A DNA stretch of 64,000 bases from Microbacterium foliorum (GCF_006385575.1 NZ_CP041040.1:1798001-1862000); one strand, 5' to 3'; counted from the stretch's first letter, positions 41,788 to 52,935 are shown. Numbers and translations: made by a program. Notes: generated by a model not told the origin, from the letters alone.

Positions 41788-43329
41788 CTAGTCTCTCTCT
41801 TCGGAGTTCGCGTCGCCCTGCTCGGTGGCGCTGCGCTGGAGAAGCGCGAGGAACATGGCATCCGTGCCGTGGCGGTGCGGCCACAGCTGCACCCGCCCCG
41901 AACCGTCGTCGGCGAGGTCGATCGGTGACTCGGAGACGCCCTGGAGCACGGCACGCGCATCGATCTCGGTGATGTCGGTGCGGCCTCGGAGCACCTCCTG
42001 GACGACCCCCGTGGTCTCGGCGAGATGCGGCGAGCAGGTCACGTACGCGACGATCCCGCCGGGCGCGAGTGCGCCGAGCGCCGAGTTCAGGATTTCTACC
42101 TGAAGGGGCACGAGCTCGGCGACATCGGCAGGGGTCTTGCGCCAGCGCGCCTCGGGCCGCCGCCTGAGGGCGCCGAGGCCGGTGCACGGCGCATCGACGA
42201 GGATGCGATCGAATGCGCCGGGGTGGGTGGCGCCGAACGAGCGCCCGTCCTCCTCGTGCACCATGACCTCGCCCGGCACGCCGCGCAGGGCGTTGCGGAC
42301 GAGACGTGCCCGTGTCGGGATGACCTCGTTGGCCTCGAGAGTGACGTCGTGCTCGCGGGCGATCGCCGCGAGCAGCGCGGTCTTGCCACCGGGGCCCGCA
42401 CACAGATCGAGCCAGCGCTCACCCGAGGTGATCGGCGCGGCCGCCGTCAGCGCGAGTGCCACCAGCTGAGAACCCTCGTCCTGAACGCGGACCGTGCCGC
42501 CGGTCGCGGCGATCACACGATGCGGATCGCCGCCGGGCGATCCGTAGGCCGTCGGAGCGTACGGGCGCCGCGGCTCACCCGGCTCCGCGAGTCCGGGGAG
42601 CGCCACCAGCGTCACCTCCGGAGACGCGTTGTCTGCGTCGAGGAGCTCGTCGAGTTCGTCGGCTCGTCCCTCGGCGGCCAGAGCGCGTCGCAGCGCTCGG
42701 ATGACCCAGACCGGGTGTGCGGAGCGGAGTGCGAGACGCTCGTCATCGGACCGCGCCGAGCTCTCGATGCGCTCCTCCCACTCCCCCGGTGTCTCGCGGG
42801 AGATCCGGCGCAGCACGGCGTTCGCGAAGCTCGATGCGCCTCGCCCCTGAGTCGAGGCGACCAGATTCACGGACTCGTTCACGGCTGCGTGAGACGCGAC
42901 ACGTGTGGCGAGCAGCTGATGCGTGGCGAGCCGCAGCGCATCGAGCACGGCGGGGTCGATCTCCTCCGCCGGACGATCGGCGGCCACGGCGATGATCGCA
43001 TCGTAGGTGCCACGACGTCGGAGGGTCCCGTACGCGAGCTCCGTCGCGAGGGCGGCATCCTGCGGGTCGAGGCGCGCCTCGGCGATCGCCGGAGGCAGGG
43101 TCAGGTTGGCGTAGGCATCCGACTCGGACACCGCTCGCAGCACGTCGTAGGCCACCCGACGAGCAGGCTGCACCGTGCGCTGCGGCCCGCGAGGCTGGTC
43201 ACCGTGCTGGCCCTGAGGCTGACCGCCCCGCGCCTGACCGCCGCGCTGCCCGGGCGGTCGACCCTGCGACCGGTTCTGTGAACCACCCGGACGACCGTCG
43301 CGACGCTTCGCGTCTCCCTGCCCGCTCAT
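41788..43329 (-). CDS. rsmB: 16S rRNA (cytosine-967 C5)-methyltransferase
   Basis: A 513-residue RsmB/NOL1 enzyme. A disordered Gly/Gln/Arg-rich head (about 1-55) precedes the NusB-like RNA-binding domain (56-190) and the SAM-dependent methyltransferase with WLDLCAGPGGKTALLA (near 318), VDAPCTGLGALRRRPEARW (near 387) and YVTCSPH with the catalytic Cys (near 442). The start ATG overlaps the fmt stop by four bases, the usual actinobacterial fmt-rsmB pair. Confidence 0.94.
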   Translation of the reverse strand: MSGQGDAKRRDGRPGGSQNRSQGRPPGQRGGQARGGQPQGQHGDQPRGPQRTVQPARRVAYDVLRAVSESDAYANLTLPPAIAEARLDPQDAALATELAYGTLRRRGTYDAIIAVAADRPAEEIDPAVLDALRLATHQLLATRVASHAAVNESVNLVASTQGRGASSFANAVLRRISRETPGEWEERIESSARSDDERLALRSAHPVWVIRALRRALAAEGRADELDELLDADNASPEVTLVALPGLAEPGEPRRPYAPTAYGSPGGDPHRVIAATGGTVRVQDEGSQLVALALTAAAPITSGERWLDLCAGPGGKTALLAAIAREHDVTLEANEVIPTRARLVRNALRGVPGEVMVHEEDGRSFGATHPGAFDRILVDAPCTGLGALRRRPEARWRKTPADVAELVPLQVEILNSALGALAPGGIVAYVTCSPHLAETTGVVQEVLRGRTDITEIDARAVLQGVSESPIDLADDGSGRVQLWPHRHGTDAMFLALLQRSATEQGDANSEERD

Positions 43330-44246
43330 GCTCCGGCTCGCAGACCGTCGGTGTCGCGCTGGCCCCGCCACCAGTCGACCGCGTTCATGGCTCCCTTGCC
43401 CGCCGGTTGCACGCGCGTGACGGAGAGGGGCGTCGAGCCGGTGCCGATGAGGAGCGCCGTCTTCGTCGCGCCGATCTCTCCCGGCTCGAGGGCGGCGTCC
43501 TCACTCGACGGCGCGGCCTCGAGGATCTTCACGCGGAGCCCGTCGACGGTGGTGTGCGCTCCCGGCTCGGGAGTGACGCCGCGGAAGCGCGCGAACACCT
43601 GTGCGAGGGGCTGGCTCCAGTCGAGCAGACCGTCATCGAGCGTCAGCTTCGGCGCCAGGCTCGGCTCTCCGCGCTGCGGCACCGCGTGCGCAGTGCCGTC
43701 GGCGATGGCCTCGACCACCTCTGATGTCAGCTGCGCCCCGTCGATGGCAAGGGTCTCGAGGGCCGCGTCGGCTGTCGCCCCTGCGGCCACGTCGACGACG
43801 CGTGTGGCGAAGACGTCGCCTGCGTCGAGGGCGGGTACCAGCTGGAAGACGCTCGCTCCGAGCTGGGCGTCGCCGGCGATCAGTGCGCGCTGCACGGGAG
43901 CGGCGCCGCGCCACTGGGGCAGGAGCGAGAAGTGCAGGTTGATCCACCCCTTCACCGGAGTGGACAGCAGCGGCTCTCGCACGAGGCCGCCATATGCGAC
44001 GATCACACCGAGCTCGGGCTGCAGTGCGGCGATCGCCGCGGTCGCCTCGTCATCGAGACGTGCCGCCTTGATGATCGGCAGACCGAGGTCGGCTGCTGCC
44101 TGAGCGACCGGCGACGGTGTCAGCACCCGCTTGCGGCCCAGGGGCGCATCGGGTCGCGTGACCACAGCCGCGATGTCGTGCTCGGCCGCGAGGCGGCGGA
44201 GTGTGGGAACGGCTGCCGACGGTGTGCCGGCGAAGACAAGGCGCAT
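43326..44246 (-). CDS. fmt: Methionyl-tRNA formyltransferase
   Basis: A 306-residue enzyme that formylates the initiator tRNA. LVFAGTPSAAVPTL at the N-terminus, PDAPLGRKRVLTPSP, INLHFSLLPQWRGAAPVQRAL (near 104-124, the Asn, His and Ser-Leu-Leu-Pro signature) and a C-terminal OB-like domain are present. ATG at 44246 has CCGGAG upstream; a frame extending to 44774 lies in priA and is rejected. Confidence 0.96.
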   Translation of the reverse strand: MRLVFAGTPSAAVPTLRRLAAEHDIAAVVTRPDAPLGRKRVLTPSPVAQAAADLGLPIIKAARLDDEATAAIAALQPELGVIVAYGGLVREPLLSTPVKGWINLHFSLLPQWRGAAPVQRALIAGDAQLGASVFQLVPALDAGDVFATRVVDVAAGATADAALETLAIDGAQLTSEVVEAIADGTAHAVPQRGEPSLAPKLTLDDGLLDWSQPLAQVFARFRGVTPEPGAHTTVDGLRVKILEAAPSSEDAALEPGEIGATKTALLIGTGSTPLSVTRVQPAGKGAMNAVDWWRGQRDTDGLRAGA

Positions 44247-44307
44247 GAAGGTGCTCCGGAGGGAATGCGGTGTGTGGATCGGGTGGGATCGGATCGGTGC
44301 GGACTGA

Positions 44308-46266
44308 TCAGAGCTCTGGGTCGAGGATATCGAGCCGAACCGAGAGCGTGCTCCGAGTCGACTTGCCCTTGCCTCGGCGATTGCTGACGGCTTCGGCGAC
44401 GACGGCCGCACGCAGCGTCGCCGCGACCTTGGCTCCGGCGCCGTACTCGAATCGGACGAGCGCGCGCACGCGAGGCGGATAGTCGTCGGACTCGATGGGC
44501 ACAGGGCCCAGGACGGCGTCAGACGGCAGGGCGAGCTCCTGGAGAGCGGCCAACGCACGGCCGACGGCCGCTGCGGACCCCTCGACCAGGGCGACGCGCG
44601 CGGCCGGAGGCATGTGCAGGGGCGCGCGCTCGGCCAGCTCAGCGCGTGCGTAGCCCGACTGGTTCCAGGTCGCGAGCGCTCGTGCGATCGTGCCGTCGAC
44701 TCCGACGAGGTGGATGGGCGCGCCCGGAGCAGCGAGCGCGGCCGCGTTCGACCACCACCGCAGACACGCCTCACCGATGCGAAGATCCGGTGCCTGGAGC
44801 ATCCGTGGACCGTCGAGCAGCACCACTGCGCGATAGCCCCCTTCGGCGAGCGGCTCGGCGCCGCGCGTCGCGACCACGAGCGCCGGCTTGTCGGCGACGT
44901 GCTCGACCGGGTGCGCGCTGTCGGCGACGATCACGCGGACGCCGGGGAACGCCTTGCCCAGCTCGTCGGCGGTGCGCTCGCTTCCCGACGACGCGAGACG
45001 CAGCTTGGTCGACGAACACGTCGGGCAGGCCCAGGCGCGCGCACCCCGGCCGCACCAGGCGCACACGGGCACGGCGCCGCGATGCTTGGCGCCCAGCGGC
45101 CCGCCGCAGTGCGCGCATCTGGCCGGAGCGCGACACTCCGCACACACGAGGGACGGCGCGAAACCGGGGCGCGAGACCTGCACGAGAACCGGGCCCTCGG
45201 CTGCGGCGTTGCGTGCCGAGAGGAACGCCGACGACGGCATCCGCTGCGCTGTCGGCGCATCCATCTCTTGCGGTGTGCTCAGGATCACCCTCGGCATCAC
45301 CCGTCGTGCGGCCCGCACGTCCTGCAGGTATCCGTGCGCGACGAGGCGTTCGACGTCCGTCGTGCGGGTGTGGCCGACGAACAGCAGAGCCGAGTCCTCC
45401 TGCTCCTGGCGGAGCAGCGCGGCATCTCGGGCGTTGATGTAGGGCGCGAGCGGTTCGCCGAGCAGTGGATCGCCGTCGTCCCACACCGCGACGAGTCCGG
45501 CGCGCACCGGCGCGTACACGGCCGAGCGGTTGCCGACCACGATGCACGGAGCATCCTCGAGCGATCTGAGGAACGAGCGGTATCGATCGGGGTTCGTCTG
45601 CCGTGAGTCGTATCGCACGACGGCCTCGGGCGGAACGAGCGACCCGAGTGCGGCGAGCAGAAGATCGAGGTCCCGATGATCCGGCACGATCAGGATGCTG
45701 GAGCGTCCGGCTGCAAGCATCCGCGTCGCCGTCGAGGCCAGCAGAGCCGTCCAGCCCGGCTCGCCCCGGTGCTGCACCGGGATCGCCTCGACCGCGGCCC
45801 TGCCCGCGTCGTCGAGGACCTCCTCGAGGTGGTCGTACGTGGCGAGGAGCGAGGCGGCGTCGGCGACGGCCTCATCGGTCGGGACGGGCGCCGGTGCGTC
45901 CGCGGTCCAGGCCTTCTCGACCCGTACCTGACGCTTGGGGATGACGAGACGCAGCACGTCCGACGCCGACCCCGCCGCGCGGTCGGCTGCGCGACGGGCG
46001 AGCCGGTAAGTGCGTTCCGGAAGCACGGGCACCGGCGACACGACGCTCTCGACCTCGGAGAGAGGCCTGTCGGCGTCGTCCTCGGTATCGATCTCGACCA
46101 CGTACCCGTCGATCACCCGACCGGCGGTGCGGAGCGGCACTCGCACGCGCACCCCGATCGGCACGTCTCCGAGCTCTGGCGGCAGCGCATAATCGAAGAG
46201 CCGGTCGAGCTGGGGAAGCGGCGAGTCCAGCAGAACGCGCGCGATGCGACGACTCTCGGCCGTCAT
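44308..46266 (-). CDS. priA: Replication restart protein PriA (helicase-inactive type)
   Basis: A 652-residue PriA. The N-terminal 3'-DNA-binding domain (RVLLDSPLPQLDRLFDYALP near 10-29, V-G-V-R-V-R-V-P-L) and the Zn-binding segment with CAECRAPARCAHCGG and CAWCGRG...CPTC (near 376-425) are intact. No Walker A GxGKT is found where the helicase domain should begin (near 190), and the DEAH box is replaced, as known for actinobacterial PriA. It would act as a structural loader of the replisome at stalled forks. Confidence 0.92.
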   Translation of the reverse strand: MTAESRRIARVLLDSPLPQLDRLFDYALPPELGDVPIGVRVRVPLRTAGRVIDGYVVEIDTEDDADRPLSEVESVVSPVPVLPERTYRLARRAADRAAGSASDVLRLVIPKRQVRVEKAWTADAPAPVPTDEAVADAASLLATYDHLEEVLDDAGRAAVEAIPVQHRGEPGWTALLASTATRMLAAGRSSILIVPDHRDLDLLLAALGSLVPPEAVVRYDSRQTNPDRYRSFLRSLEDAPCIVVGNRSAVYAPVRAGLVAVWDDGDPLLGEPLAPYINARDAALLRQEQEDSALLFVGHTRTTDVERLVAHGYLQDVRAARRVMPRVILSTPQEMDAPTAQRMPSSAFLSARNAAAEGPVLVQVSRPGFAPSLVCAECRAPARCAHCGGPLGAKHRGAVPVCAWCGRGARAWACPTCSSTKLRLASSGSERTADELGKAFPGVRVIVADSAHPVEHVADKPALVVATRGAEPLAEGGYRAVVLLDGPRMLQAPDLRIGEACLRWWSNAAALAAPGAPIHLVGVDGTIARALATWNQSGYARAELAERAPLHMPPAARVALVEGSAAAVGRALAALQELALPSDAVLGPVPIESDDYPPRVRALVRFEYGAGAKVAATLRAAVVAEAVSNRRGKGKSTRSTLSVRLDILDPEL

Positions 46267-46295
46267 GAGCGGATCGCCATCAGGCCCGCGCTCCG

Positions 46296-47489
46296 TCAGA
46301 GGCCTGCAGCGCGCCGCAGCTCTTCAGCGCGGTCGGTGCGCTCCCAGGTGAACTCCGGCAGCTCGCGGCCGAAATGACCGTAGGCGGCTGTCTGCGCATA
46401 GATCGGGCGCAGCAGATCGAGGTGCTCGATGATCGCCTGGGGACGGAGATCGAAGACCTCGTCGATCGCGCGGGTGATCGCCTCGTCCGACACCTTGCCG
46501 GTGCCGAAGGTCTCGACGTAGAGACCCACCGGGCGTGCGACGCCGATCGCGTATGCGACCTGGACCTCGAGACGGTCGGCGAGCCCTGCCGCGACAGCGT
46601 TCTTCGCGACCCAGCGGGTCGCATAGGCACCCGAACGGTCGACCTTCGACGGATCCTTGCCGCTGAACGCGCCGCCACCGTGGCGAGCGGCGCCGCCGTA
46701 GGTGTCGATGATGATCTTGCGTCCGGTGAGACCGGCGTCGCCCTTGGGTCCGCCGGTGACGAAGGGACCCGCCGGATTGATGTAGTAGGTGATGTCGTCG
46801 AGGTCGAGTCCTGTGGTCTCGAGGATCGGGTCGATCACGTGCTCGCGCACCTGCGCCTTGAGCTCGTCCTGCGAGATCTCGGGGTGATGCTGGGTCGACA
46901 GCACGACGGCGTCGACGGTCTTGGGCGTGAAGCCGTCGTACCCGAGCGTGACCTGCGTCTTGCCGTCGGGGCGAAGGAACGGCAGCGCGCCGGAGCGGCG
47001 GACCTCGGCGAGACGCTCGGCGATGCGGTGCGCGGTCCATGCGGCCATCGGCATCAGCTGGGGCGTCTCGTTCGTGGCGAAGCCGAACATGATGCCCTGG
47101 TCGCCTGCACCGAGTCCGTCGAGCGGATCGACGGATGAGCCGTCGCGGTGCTCCTGGGCGTTGTCGACGCCGTGGGCGATGTCGGTCGACTGCTCGCCCA
47201 CCGAGATGCTCACGCCGCAGGAGTCCCCGTCGAAGCCGGTGTCGCTCGACGTGTAGCCGATGCGATTGACGACCTGTCGGACGATGGTCGGGATGTCGAC
47301 GTACGCCTCGGTGCGGATCTCGCCGGCGACGTGCACGAGACCGGTGGTCACCAGCGTCTCGACCGCGACGCGTGAGCCGGGGTCTTTCGCGATGAGTCCG
47401 TCGAGGATGCTGTCCGAGATCTGGTCGCAGATCTTGTCTGGGTGCCCCTCGGTGACGGACTCGGACGTGAACAGACGCAGCGCGCTCAT
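46296..47489 (-). CDS. metK: S-adenosylmethionine synthetase
   Basis: A 397-residue enzyme making SAM from ATP and methionine. [20 protein letters not shown] (near 7-26), [16 protein letters not shown] (near 120) and [19 protein letters not shown] (near 265-283) are complete. The ATG at 47489 is preceded by GGAG seven bases away; a frame open to 47576 runs through the terminator hairpin and is rejected. It lies downstream of the rpoZ terminator, so it likely has its own promoter or depends on read-through. Confidence 0.97.
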   Translation of the reverse strand: MSALRLFTSESVTEGHPDKICDQISDSILDGLIAKDPGSRVAVETLVTTGLVHVAGEIRTEAYVDIPTIVRQVVNRIGYTSSDTGFDGDSCGVSISVGEQSTDIAHGVDNAQEHRDGSSVDPLDGLGAGDQGIMFGFATNETPQLMPMAAWTAHRIAERLAEVRRSGALPFLRPDGKTQVTLGYDGFTPKTVDAVVLSTQHHPEISQDELKAQVREHVIDPILETTGLDLDDITYYINPAGPFVTGGPKGDAGLTGRKIIIDTYGGAARHGGGAFSGKDPSKVDRSGAYATRWVAKNAVAAGLADRLEVQVAYAIGVARPVGLYVETFGTGKVSDEAITRAIDEVFDLRPQAIIEHLDLLRPIYAQTAAYGHFGRELPEFTWERTDRAEELRRAAGL

Positions 47490-47540
47490 CAGGGCTCCAG
47501 AACGGAATCGGACAGCAGGAAGGGGGTGGCTCCCATGATG

Positions 47541-47574
47541 GACCGCACCGCCGACATCAGTCGGCGGTGCGGTC
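47541..47574 (-). terminator. Terminator between rpoZ and metK
   Basis: A perfect 15-bp stem (GACCGCACCGCCGAC with loop ATCA on the plus strand) lies eight bases after the rpoZ stop. No T run follows. It should end or reduce transcripts from the pyrimidine operon before metK. Confidence 0.8.
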
Positions 47575-47582
47575 ATCGGACG

Positions 47583-47840
47583 TCACTCGGCGTGACGGAG
47601 GCGGAGCTTGTCCTCGTTGATCTCGTGCAGAGCGATGGTCAGCGGCTTGTCCTCGACGGAGGAGTCGACGAGCGGACCGACGTTGTCGAACAGGTTGCCC
47701 TCGTGGAGGTCGGAGTAGTAGTCGTTGATCTGGCGCGCGCGCTTGGCGGCGTAGATGACGAGCTCGTACTTCGAGTCGACGCGGTCGAGCAGGTTGTCGA
47801 TGGGGGGATCGATGATTCCGTTGGTGTGGTGTCCGGCCAT
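47583..47840 (-). CDS. rpoZ: RNA polymerase omega subunit
   Basis: An 85-residue omega subunit. [20 protein letters not shown] (first 20 positions after residue 7), [13 protein letters not shown] (near 28-40) and a C-terminal PLTIALHEI are the family blocks, needed for assembly of the beta' subunit. The ATG has a strong AGGAGGTCCCACC ribosome site. It is 64 bases downstream of gmk. Confidence 0.95.
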   Translation of the reverse strand: MAGHHTNGIIDPPIDNLLDRVDSKYELVIYAAKRARQINDYYSDLHEGNLFDNVGPLVDSSVEDKPLTIALHEINEDKLRLRHAE

Positions 47841-47904
47841 GGTGGGACCTCCTGATCAGGCGACGGGATCGTCGCGAAGACTGTGCAACGGCGCGCGAAA
47901 ACGC

Positions 47905-48813
47905 TCAGCGCGCAGAGCTTGAAGACAATTCTACGACCTCTGCGGCCGCAGCGGCGACGTCCTCGTTCACGATGAGGTGATCGAACTCGTTCTGTGCGGC
48001 GAGTTCCACCTTCGCGGTGCGCAGTCTGCGAGCACGTTCCTCGGCCCCCTCGGTGCCTCGACCGACCAGTCTCTGAACCAGTTCGTCCCAGGTCGGCGGC
48101 AGCAGGAAGATGAGCGTCGCGGCCGGCTCGGCCTTGCGCACCTGGCGGGCACCCTGCAGGTCGATCTCGAGCAGCACCGTCTTGCCTGCAGCCAGTGCGG
48201 CATCGATCGGGGCGCGGGGCGTTCCGTACCGCGACCTGTTGTGCACCACCGCGTACTCGAGAAGCTCGTCCTCGGCGATCAGCCGATCGAACTCCGCGTC
48301 GTCGACGAAGTAGTAGTGCACGCCGTCGATCTCGCCCGGGCGCGGCGCACGGGTCGTCGCCGAGACAGACAGATGGATCTCGGGGTTGTGCTCGCGGATA
48401 TGGGCTGCGACCGTGCCCTTGCCCACCGCGGTCGGGCCGGCGAGCACCAGGAGGCGGCTTCGTGCGCCCCGCGGCTGCAGGAGCGGGAAGCGCGAGTCGA
48501 GCCACTGCGAGAGCGCCACCCGCTGCCTGACGCCGAGACCCCCCAGTCGCTTGACCGGCGAGATGTGCAGCTCCGCCAGGATCCGGTCGCGTTTTCCCGC
48601 ACCGATGGCGGGGAGAGCGAGCAGGAAGTCCGTGATGCGCATCGAGCCCTCGACCGAGTCGGGGTCGGCAGTGGCCCGTTCGAGCACAGACTGGGGAGTC
48701 ACGACTCGCGTCGTCAGATCGCGCTTGAGGGACGCACGGGCACGGCGCCGCTCGACCGCTTTGCGGGCGGCGGCGGCACGGTCGACCTCGGGGACGGGAC
48801 GGGACTCAGCCAC
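47905..48813 (-). CDS. gmk: Guanylate kinase with fused N-terminal actinobacterial IHF domain
   Basis: A 302-residue fusion. Residues 1-105 match the actinobacterial integration host factor (mIHF): an Ala/Arg/Lys-rich helix, LLALPAIGAGKRDRILAELH (near 65-84), SPVKRLGGLGVRQRVAL (near 86-102). Residues 118-300 are guanylate kinase with P-loop LAGPTAVGKGT, SATTRAPRPGEIDG and VHYYFVDD. GMP kinase activity is expected; the IHF part should bind DNA. In most actinobacteria these are adjacent separate genes (mihF, gmk), so the fusion is notable. Eight-base overlap with pyrF. Confidence 0.92.
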   Translation of the reverse strand: MAESRPVPEVDRAAAARKAVERRRARASLKRDLTTRVVTPQSVLERATADPDSVEGSMRITDFLLALPAIGAGKRDRILAELHISPVKRLGGLGVRQRVALSQWLDSRFPLLQPRGARSRLLVLAGPTAVGKGTVAAHIREHNPEIHLSVSATTRAPRPGEIDGVHYYFVDDAEFDRLIAEDELLEYAVVHNRSRYGTPRAPIDAALAAGKTVLLEIDLQGARQVRKAEPAATLIFLLPPTWDELVQRLVGRGTEGAEERARRLRTAKVELAAQNEFDHLIVNEDVAAAAAEVVELSSSSAR

Positions 48814-49651
48814 GGCCGACCTCCCTGTACTCTGCGACGCGTGCGTCGATGGCGGCGGCGAGACCGGCCGGTCCGGCCGAGAGGATGCTGCGGCTCTCGC
48901 TCGCGATGACCGCGGGGCTCATCGAGCCGAACCGACGGTGGAGGTCTGCCGGAGTCGCACCCTGCGTGCCGAAACCGGGAGCGAGGATGGGTGCCATCGG
49001 GGCGAATGCGGCGATGCCGGCATCCGTCCACTCCACGGTCGCTCCGATGACGAAGCCGAAGCTCCCCCACTGGCCTGTCTCCGTGTGCTCCGCGTTACGT
49101 GCCGAGACGACCGAGATGATGTCCGCTGACACGGCGCGGCCGGTCTCGGAGACCGAGCGCTGCAGTGTCTGCGCCTCGGGGTTGCTCGTGGCGGCGAGCA
49201 CGAAGAGGCCCTTGTCGTGCTCCTCGGCGAGGGCGAAGGCGCCGTCGAGCGCACCGACCCCGAGGAACGGGTTCACGGTCAGGGCGTCGGCCTCGAGCGG
49301 AGATCCCGGCGTGAGCCACGCCGCAGCATACGCATCCATGGTCGAGCCGATGTCGCCGCGCTTCGCGTCCGCGATGACGACGAGTCCGGCCGCACGCGCA
49401 GCCGCGAGCACCTCCTCGAGGGCCGCGATACCCGCGGAGCCGAAGCGCTCGAAGAACGACACCTGCGGCTTCACGATCGCGGCACGGCCAGCGGCGGCCT
49501 CGACGGTGCGCAGCCCGAACTCGCGGACGCCGGAGGCGTCGTGACCGAGTCCCCAGTCCGTGAGCAGCGCCGCATGCGGGTCGATTCCCACGCACAGCGG
49601 GCCGTGCGCCGCGAGGGCGGCACGGACCCGTTCGCCGAAGCGTGCGCTCAC
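48806..49651 (-). CDS. pyrF: Orotidine-5'-phosphate decarboxylase
   Basis: A 281-residue enzyme of the long (type 2) form, last step of UMP synthesis. [11 protein letters not shown] (near 21), [18 protein letters not shown] (near 92-109, with the catalytic Lys/Asp network) and [13 protein letters not shown] (near 60) are present. Four-base overlap with carB at its start. Confidence 0.95.
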   Translation of the reverse strand: MSARFGERVRAALAAHGPLCVGIDPHAALLTDWGLGHDASGVREFGLRTVEAAAGRAAIVKPQVSFFERFGSAGIAALEEVLAAARAAGLVVIADAKRGDIGSTMDAYAAAWLTPGSPLEADALTVNPFLGVGALDGAFALAEEHDKGLFVLAATSNPEAQTLQRSVSETGRAVSADIISVVSARNAEHTETGQWGSFGFVIGATVEWTDAGIAAFAPMAPILAPGFGTQGATPADLHRRFGSMSPAVIASESRSILSAGPAGLAAAIDARVAEYREVGRG

Positions 49652-52600
49652 AAAGCGGCCTTCCGGTCGAGTGCGTACTCCTGAAGGCTCTTCACCTGGA
49701 AGCCCTCGTGCGCTGCGTCCATGCCGCTCACCGCAGCGCCGAGCACCGCCATCGTGGTGAACAGCGCCTTGTCGGCCGCGACGGCGGCCGCGCGGATCTC
49801 GTAACCGTCAGCGCGCGCCGCGCCACCCGAAGGCGTGTTCACGACGATGTCGATCGACCCGTCGTTGATGAGGTCGACGATGTTGGTCGCGCCCGATTCC
49901 TGGGTCTCGCTGTACTTCTCGACCACGGTCACCGCGATGCCGTTGCGCGAGAGGATCTCGGCCGTGCCCTCGGTGGCCACGATCGTGAACCCGAGCTGCT
50001 GCAGACGGTGCGCCGGCAGGATCACCGCGCGCTTGTCGGAGTCGGCCACCGAGATGAACACGGTGCCGGAGGTCGGCATCCCGCCGTACGCGGCCGCCTG
50101 GCTCTTGGCGAATGCGGTCGGGAAGTCGCGGTCGATGCCCATGACCTCACCCGTCGAGCGCATCTCCGGGCCGAGGATCGAGTCGACGGTCTTGCCGTCG
50201 GCCGTGCGGAACCGCTTGAAGGGAAGCACCGCCTCCTTCACCGAGACAGGGGCGTCGAGCGGCACACGAGAGCCGTCCTGCTCGGGAAGCATGCCTTCGG
50301 CGCGGAGCTCCGCGATCGTCGAGCCGACCATGATGCGGCTCGCGGCCTTCGCCATCGGAATGCCCAGCGCCTTCGAGACGAACGGCACCGTGCGGCTCGC
50401 GCGCGGGTTCGCCTCGATGACGTAGAGCACGCCCGCGCTGATCGCGAACTGCACGTTCAGCAGTCCGCGCACGCCGACGCCCTCGGCGATCGCGAGGGTC
50501 GCCTCGCGCACCCGATCGATGTCGGTGCGGCCGAGCGAGACCGGCGGCAGAGTGCAGCTGGAGTCGCCCGAGTGGATGCCGGCCTCTTCGAGGTGCTCCA
50601 TCACGCCGCCGATGTACAGGTCGGTGCCGTCGTACAGCGCGTCGACGTCGAGCTCGATCGCATCGTCGAGGAACCGGTCGACGAGCAGGGGCTTGCCATC
50701 CTCGATGATGACCTCGCCCGCGGTGCGCACGAAGTACTCGCGCAGCGACTCCGCGCTGTAGACGATCTCCATCCCCCGCCCGCCGAGCACGAAGCTCGGA
50801 CGCACGAGCACGGGGTAGCCGATCTCGTCGGCCACGGCCACCGCGCCGTCAGCATCCACTGCGGTGCCGTGACGCGGCGCGATGAGACCGGCGGAGTCGA
50901 GCAGCTGTGAGAACAGCTCGCGCTCTTCGGCGATGTCGATGGCTGCGGGGCTCGTGCCGAGCACGGTGTAGCCCGCGGCCTCGATACCCTTCGCGAGACC
51001 CAGCGGCGTCTGGCCGCCGAGCTGGCAGACGACGCCGAGAATGGTGCCGCTGGCGGCTTCGGCGTCGAGCACCTCGAGCACGTCTTCGAGCGTCAGCGGC
51101 TCGAAGTACAGCCGATCCGACGTGTCGTAGTCGGTGGACACGGTCTCGGGGTTGCAGTTGACCATGATGGTCTCGAAGCCGGCATCCGAGAGCGCGAACG
51201 ACGCGTGCACGCACGAGTAGTCGAACTCGACGCCCTGGCCGATGCGGTTGGGACCGGATCCGATGATCACGACCTTGGTGCGATCCGACGGGATGACCTC
51301 GGTCTCGAAGTCGTAGCTCGAGTAGTGATACGGCGTCAGAGCCGGGAACTCGCCGGCGCAGGTGTCGACCGTCTTGTACACCGGGCGGATGCCGAAGCCG
51401 TGGCGCACGCCGCGGATCTCGGCCTCGGCATCGCCGCGCAGCTGCGCGATCTGCGCGTCGGAGAAGCCGTGCTCCTTGGCATAGCGGAGCGTTGCCGGGT
51501 CGAGCTCGGGCGCCGTGCGCACGGTCTCGGCGACCTCGTTGATCAGCACGATCTGGTCGATGAACCACGGGTCGATCGCGGTCGCCTCGAACGCCTGCTC
51601 GACCGTCGCACCCTTGCGCAGCGCCTGCTGCAGGGTGATGATGCGACCGTCGGTCGGGACCTTCGAGATCTCGAGCAGCTCTTCGACCGAGCGCTCCTCG
51701 GCGCCCCAGTGGAAGCTGGAGCCGCGCTTCTCGAGCGAGCGGAGCGCCTTCTGCAGCGCGGTCGCGTAGTTGCGTCCGATCGCCATCGCCTCACCCACCG
51801 ACTTCATGGTGGTCGTCAGCGTCGCATCGGCGGCCGGGAACTTCTCGAACGCGAACCGCGGCACCTTGACGACGACGTAGTCGAGCGTGGGCTCGAAGCT
51901 CGCCGGAGTGACCCCCGTGATGTCGTTCGGGATCTCGTCGAGGCGGTAGCCGAGCGCGAGCTTGGCCGCGAGCTTGGCGATCGGGAACCCGGTGGCCTTC
52001 GAGGCGAGGGCGCTCGAGCGCGAGACGCGCGGGTTCATCTCGATGACGATGATGCGGCCGTTGCTGGGGTCGACAGCGAACTGGATGTTGCAGCCACCGG
52101 TGTCGACGCCGACGGCCCGGATGATGTCGATGCCGATGTCGCGGAGCTTCTGGTACTCGCGGTCGGTGAGCGTCAGAGCCGGGGCGACGGTGATCGAGTC
52201 GCCCGTGTGCACGCCGACGGGGTCGACGTTCTCGATCGAGCAGACGACGACCGTGTTGTCGGCCGTGTCGCGCATGAGCTCGAGCTCGTACTCCTTCCAG
52301 CCGAGGATCGACTCCTCGAGCAGTACCTCGGTGGTCGGAGAATCGCGCAGACCGGCACCGCCGATGCGGCGCAGGTCCTCTTCGTCGTAGGCGAAGCCCG
52401 AGCCGAGACCGCCCATGGTGAAGGAGGGGCGCACGACGAGCGGGTAGCCCAGCTCGGCCGCGCCCTCGAGCAGGTCGTCCATCGTGTGCGCGATGATGCT
52501 GCGCGCGACGTCGGCCCCGGCGTCGAGCACGAGCTGCTTGAAGATCTGGCGGTCTTCGCCCTTGTTGATCGCCTCGAAGCTCGCGCCGATCAGCTCGACG

Positions 52601-52935
52601 TCATACTTCTCGAGGATCCCGTGGTTGTGCAGCTCGATCGCGGCGTTCAGGGCGGTCTGCCCGCCGAGGGTCGGAAGGATGGCGTCTGGACGCTCCTTCG
52701 CGATGATCGTCTCGATGACCTGCCACGTGATCGGCTCGATGTAGGTCGCATCGGCGAAGTCGGGGTCGGTCATGATCGTCGCCGGGTTGGAGTTGACCAG
52801 GATGACCCTGACGCCCTCTTCGCGCAGGACGCGGCACGCCTGGGTGCCGGAGTAGTCGAACTCGCAGGCCTGACCGATGACGATCGGGCCGGAGCCGATG
52901 ACGAGAACGGAGTTGATGTCGTCGCGCTTGGGCAT
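49648..52935 (-). CDS. carB: Carbamoyl-phosphate synthase, large subunit
   Basis: A 1,095-residue enzyme with two ATP-grasp halves. Each half starts with a [11 protein letters not shown]/[15 protein letters not shown] dinucleotide loop (near 11 and 564) and carries E-MNPR-S-R-SS or [11 protein letters not shown] motifs; the C-terminal MGS-like allosteric domain (about 930-1095) should respond to UMP and other effectors. It makes carbamoyl phosphate for pyrimidines and arginine with CarA. TAATG junction with carA. Confidence 0.97.
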   Translation of the reverse strand: MPKRDDINSVLVIGSGPIVIGQACEFDYSGTQACRVLREEGVRVILVNSNPATIMTDPDFADATYIEPITWQVIETIIAKERPDAILPTLGGQTALNAAIELHNHGILEKYDVELIGASFEAINKGEDRQIFKQLVLDAGADVARSIIAHTMDDLLEGAAELGYPLVVRPSFTMGGLGSGFAYDEEDLRRIGGAGLRDSPTTEVLLEESILGWKEYELELMRDTADNTVVVCSIENVDPVGVHTGDSITVAPALTLTDREYQKLRDIGIDIIRAVGVDTGGCNIQFAVDPSNGRIIVIEMNPRVSRSSALASKATGFPIAKLAAKLALGYRLDEIPNDITGVTPASFEPTLDYVVVKVPRFAFEKFPAADATLTTTMKSVGEAMAIGRNYATALQKALRSLEKRGSSFHWGAEERSVEELLEISKVPTDGRIITLQQALRKGATVEQAFEATAIDPWFIDQIVLINEVAETVRTAPELDPATLRYAKEHGFSDAQIAQLRGDAEAEIRGVRHGFGIRPVYKTVDTCAGEFPALTPYHYSSYDFETEVIPSDRTKVVIIGSGPNRIGQGVEFDYSCVHASFALSDAGFETIMVNCNPETVSTDYDTSDRLYFEPLTLEDVLEVLDAEAASGTILGVVCQLGGQTPLGLAKGIEAAGYTVLGTSPAAIDIAEERELFSQLLDSAGLIAPRHGTAVDADGAVAVADEIGYPVLVRPSFVLGGRGMEIVYSAESLREYFVRTAGEVIIEDGKPLLVDRFLDDAIELDVDALYDGTDLYIGGVMEHLEEAGIHSGDSSCTLPPVSLGRTDIDRVREATLAIAEGVGVRGLLNVQFAISAGVLYVIEANPRASRTVPFVSKALGIPMAKAASRIMVGSTIAELRAEGMLPEQDGSRVPLDAPVSVKEAVLPFKRFRTADGKTVDSILGPEMRSTGEVMGIDRDFPTAFAKSQAAAYGGMPTSGTVFISVADSDKRAVILPAHRLQQLGFTIVATEGTAEILSRNGIAVTVVEKYSETQESGATNIVDLINDGSIDIVVNTPSGGAARADGYEIRAAAVAADKALFTTMAVLGAAVSGMDAAHEGFQVKSLQEYALDRKAAL

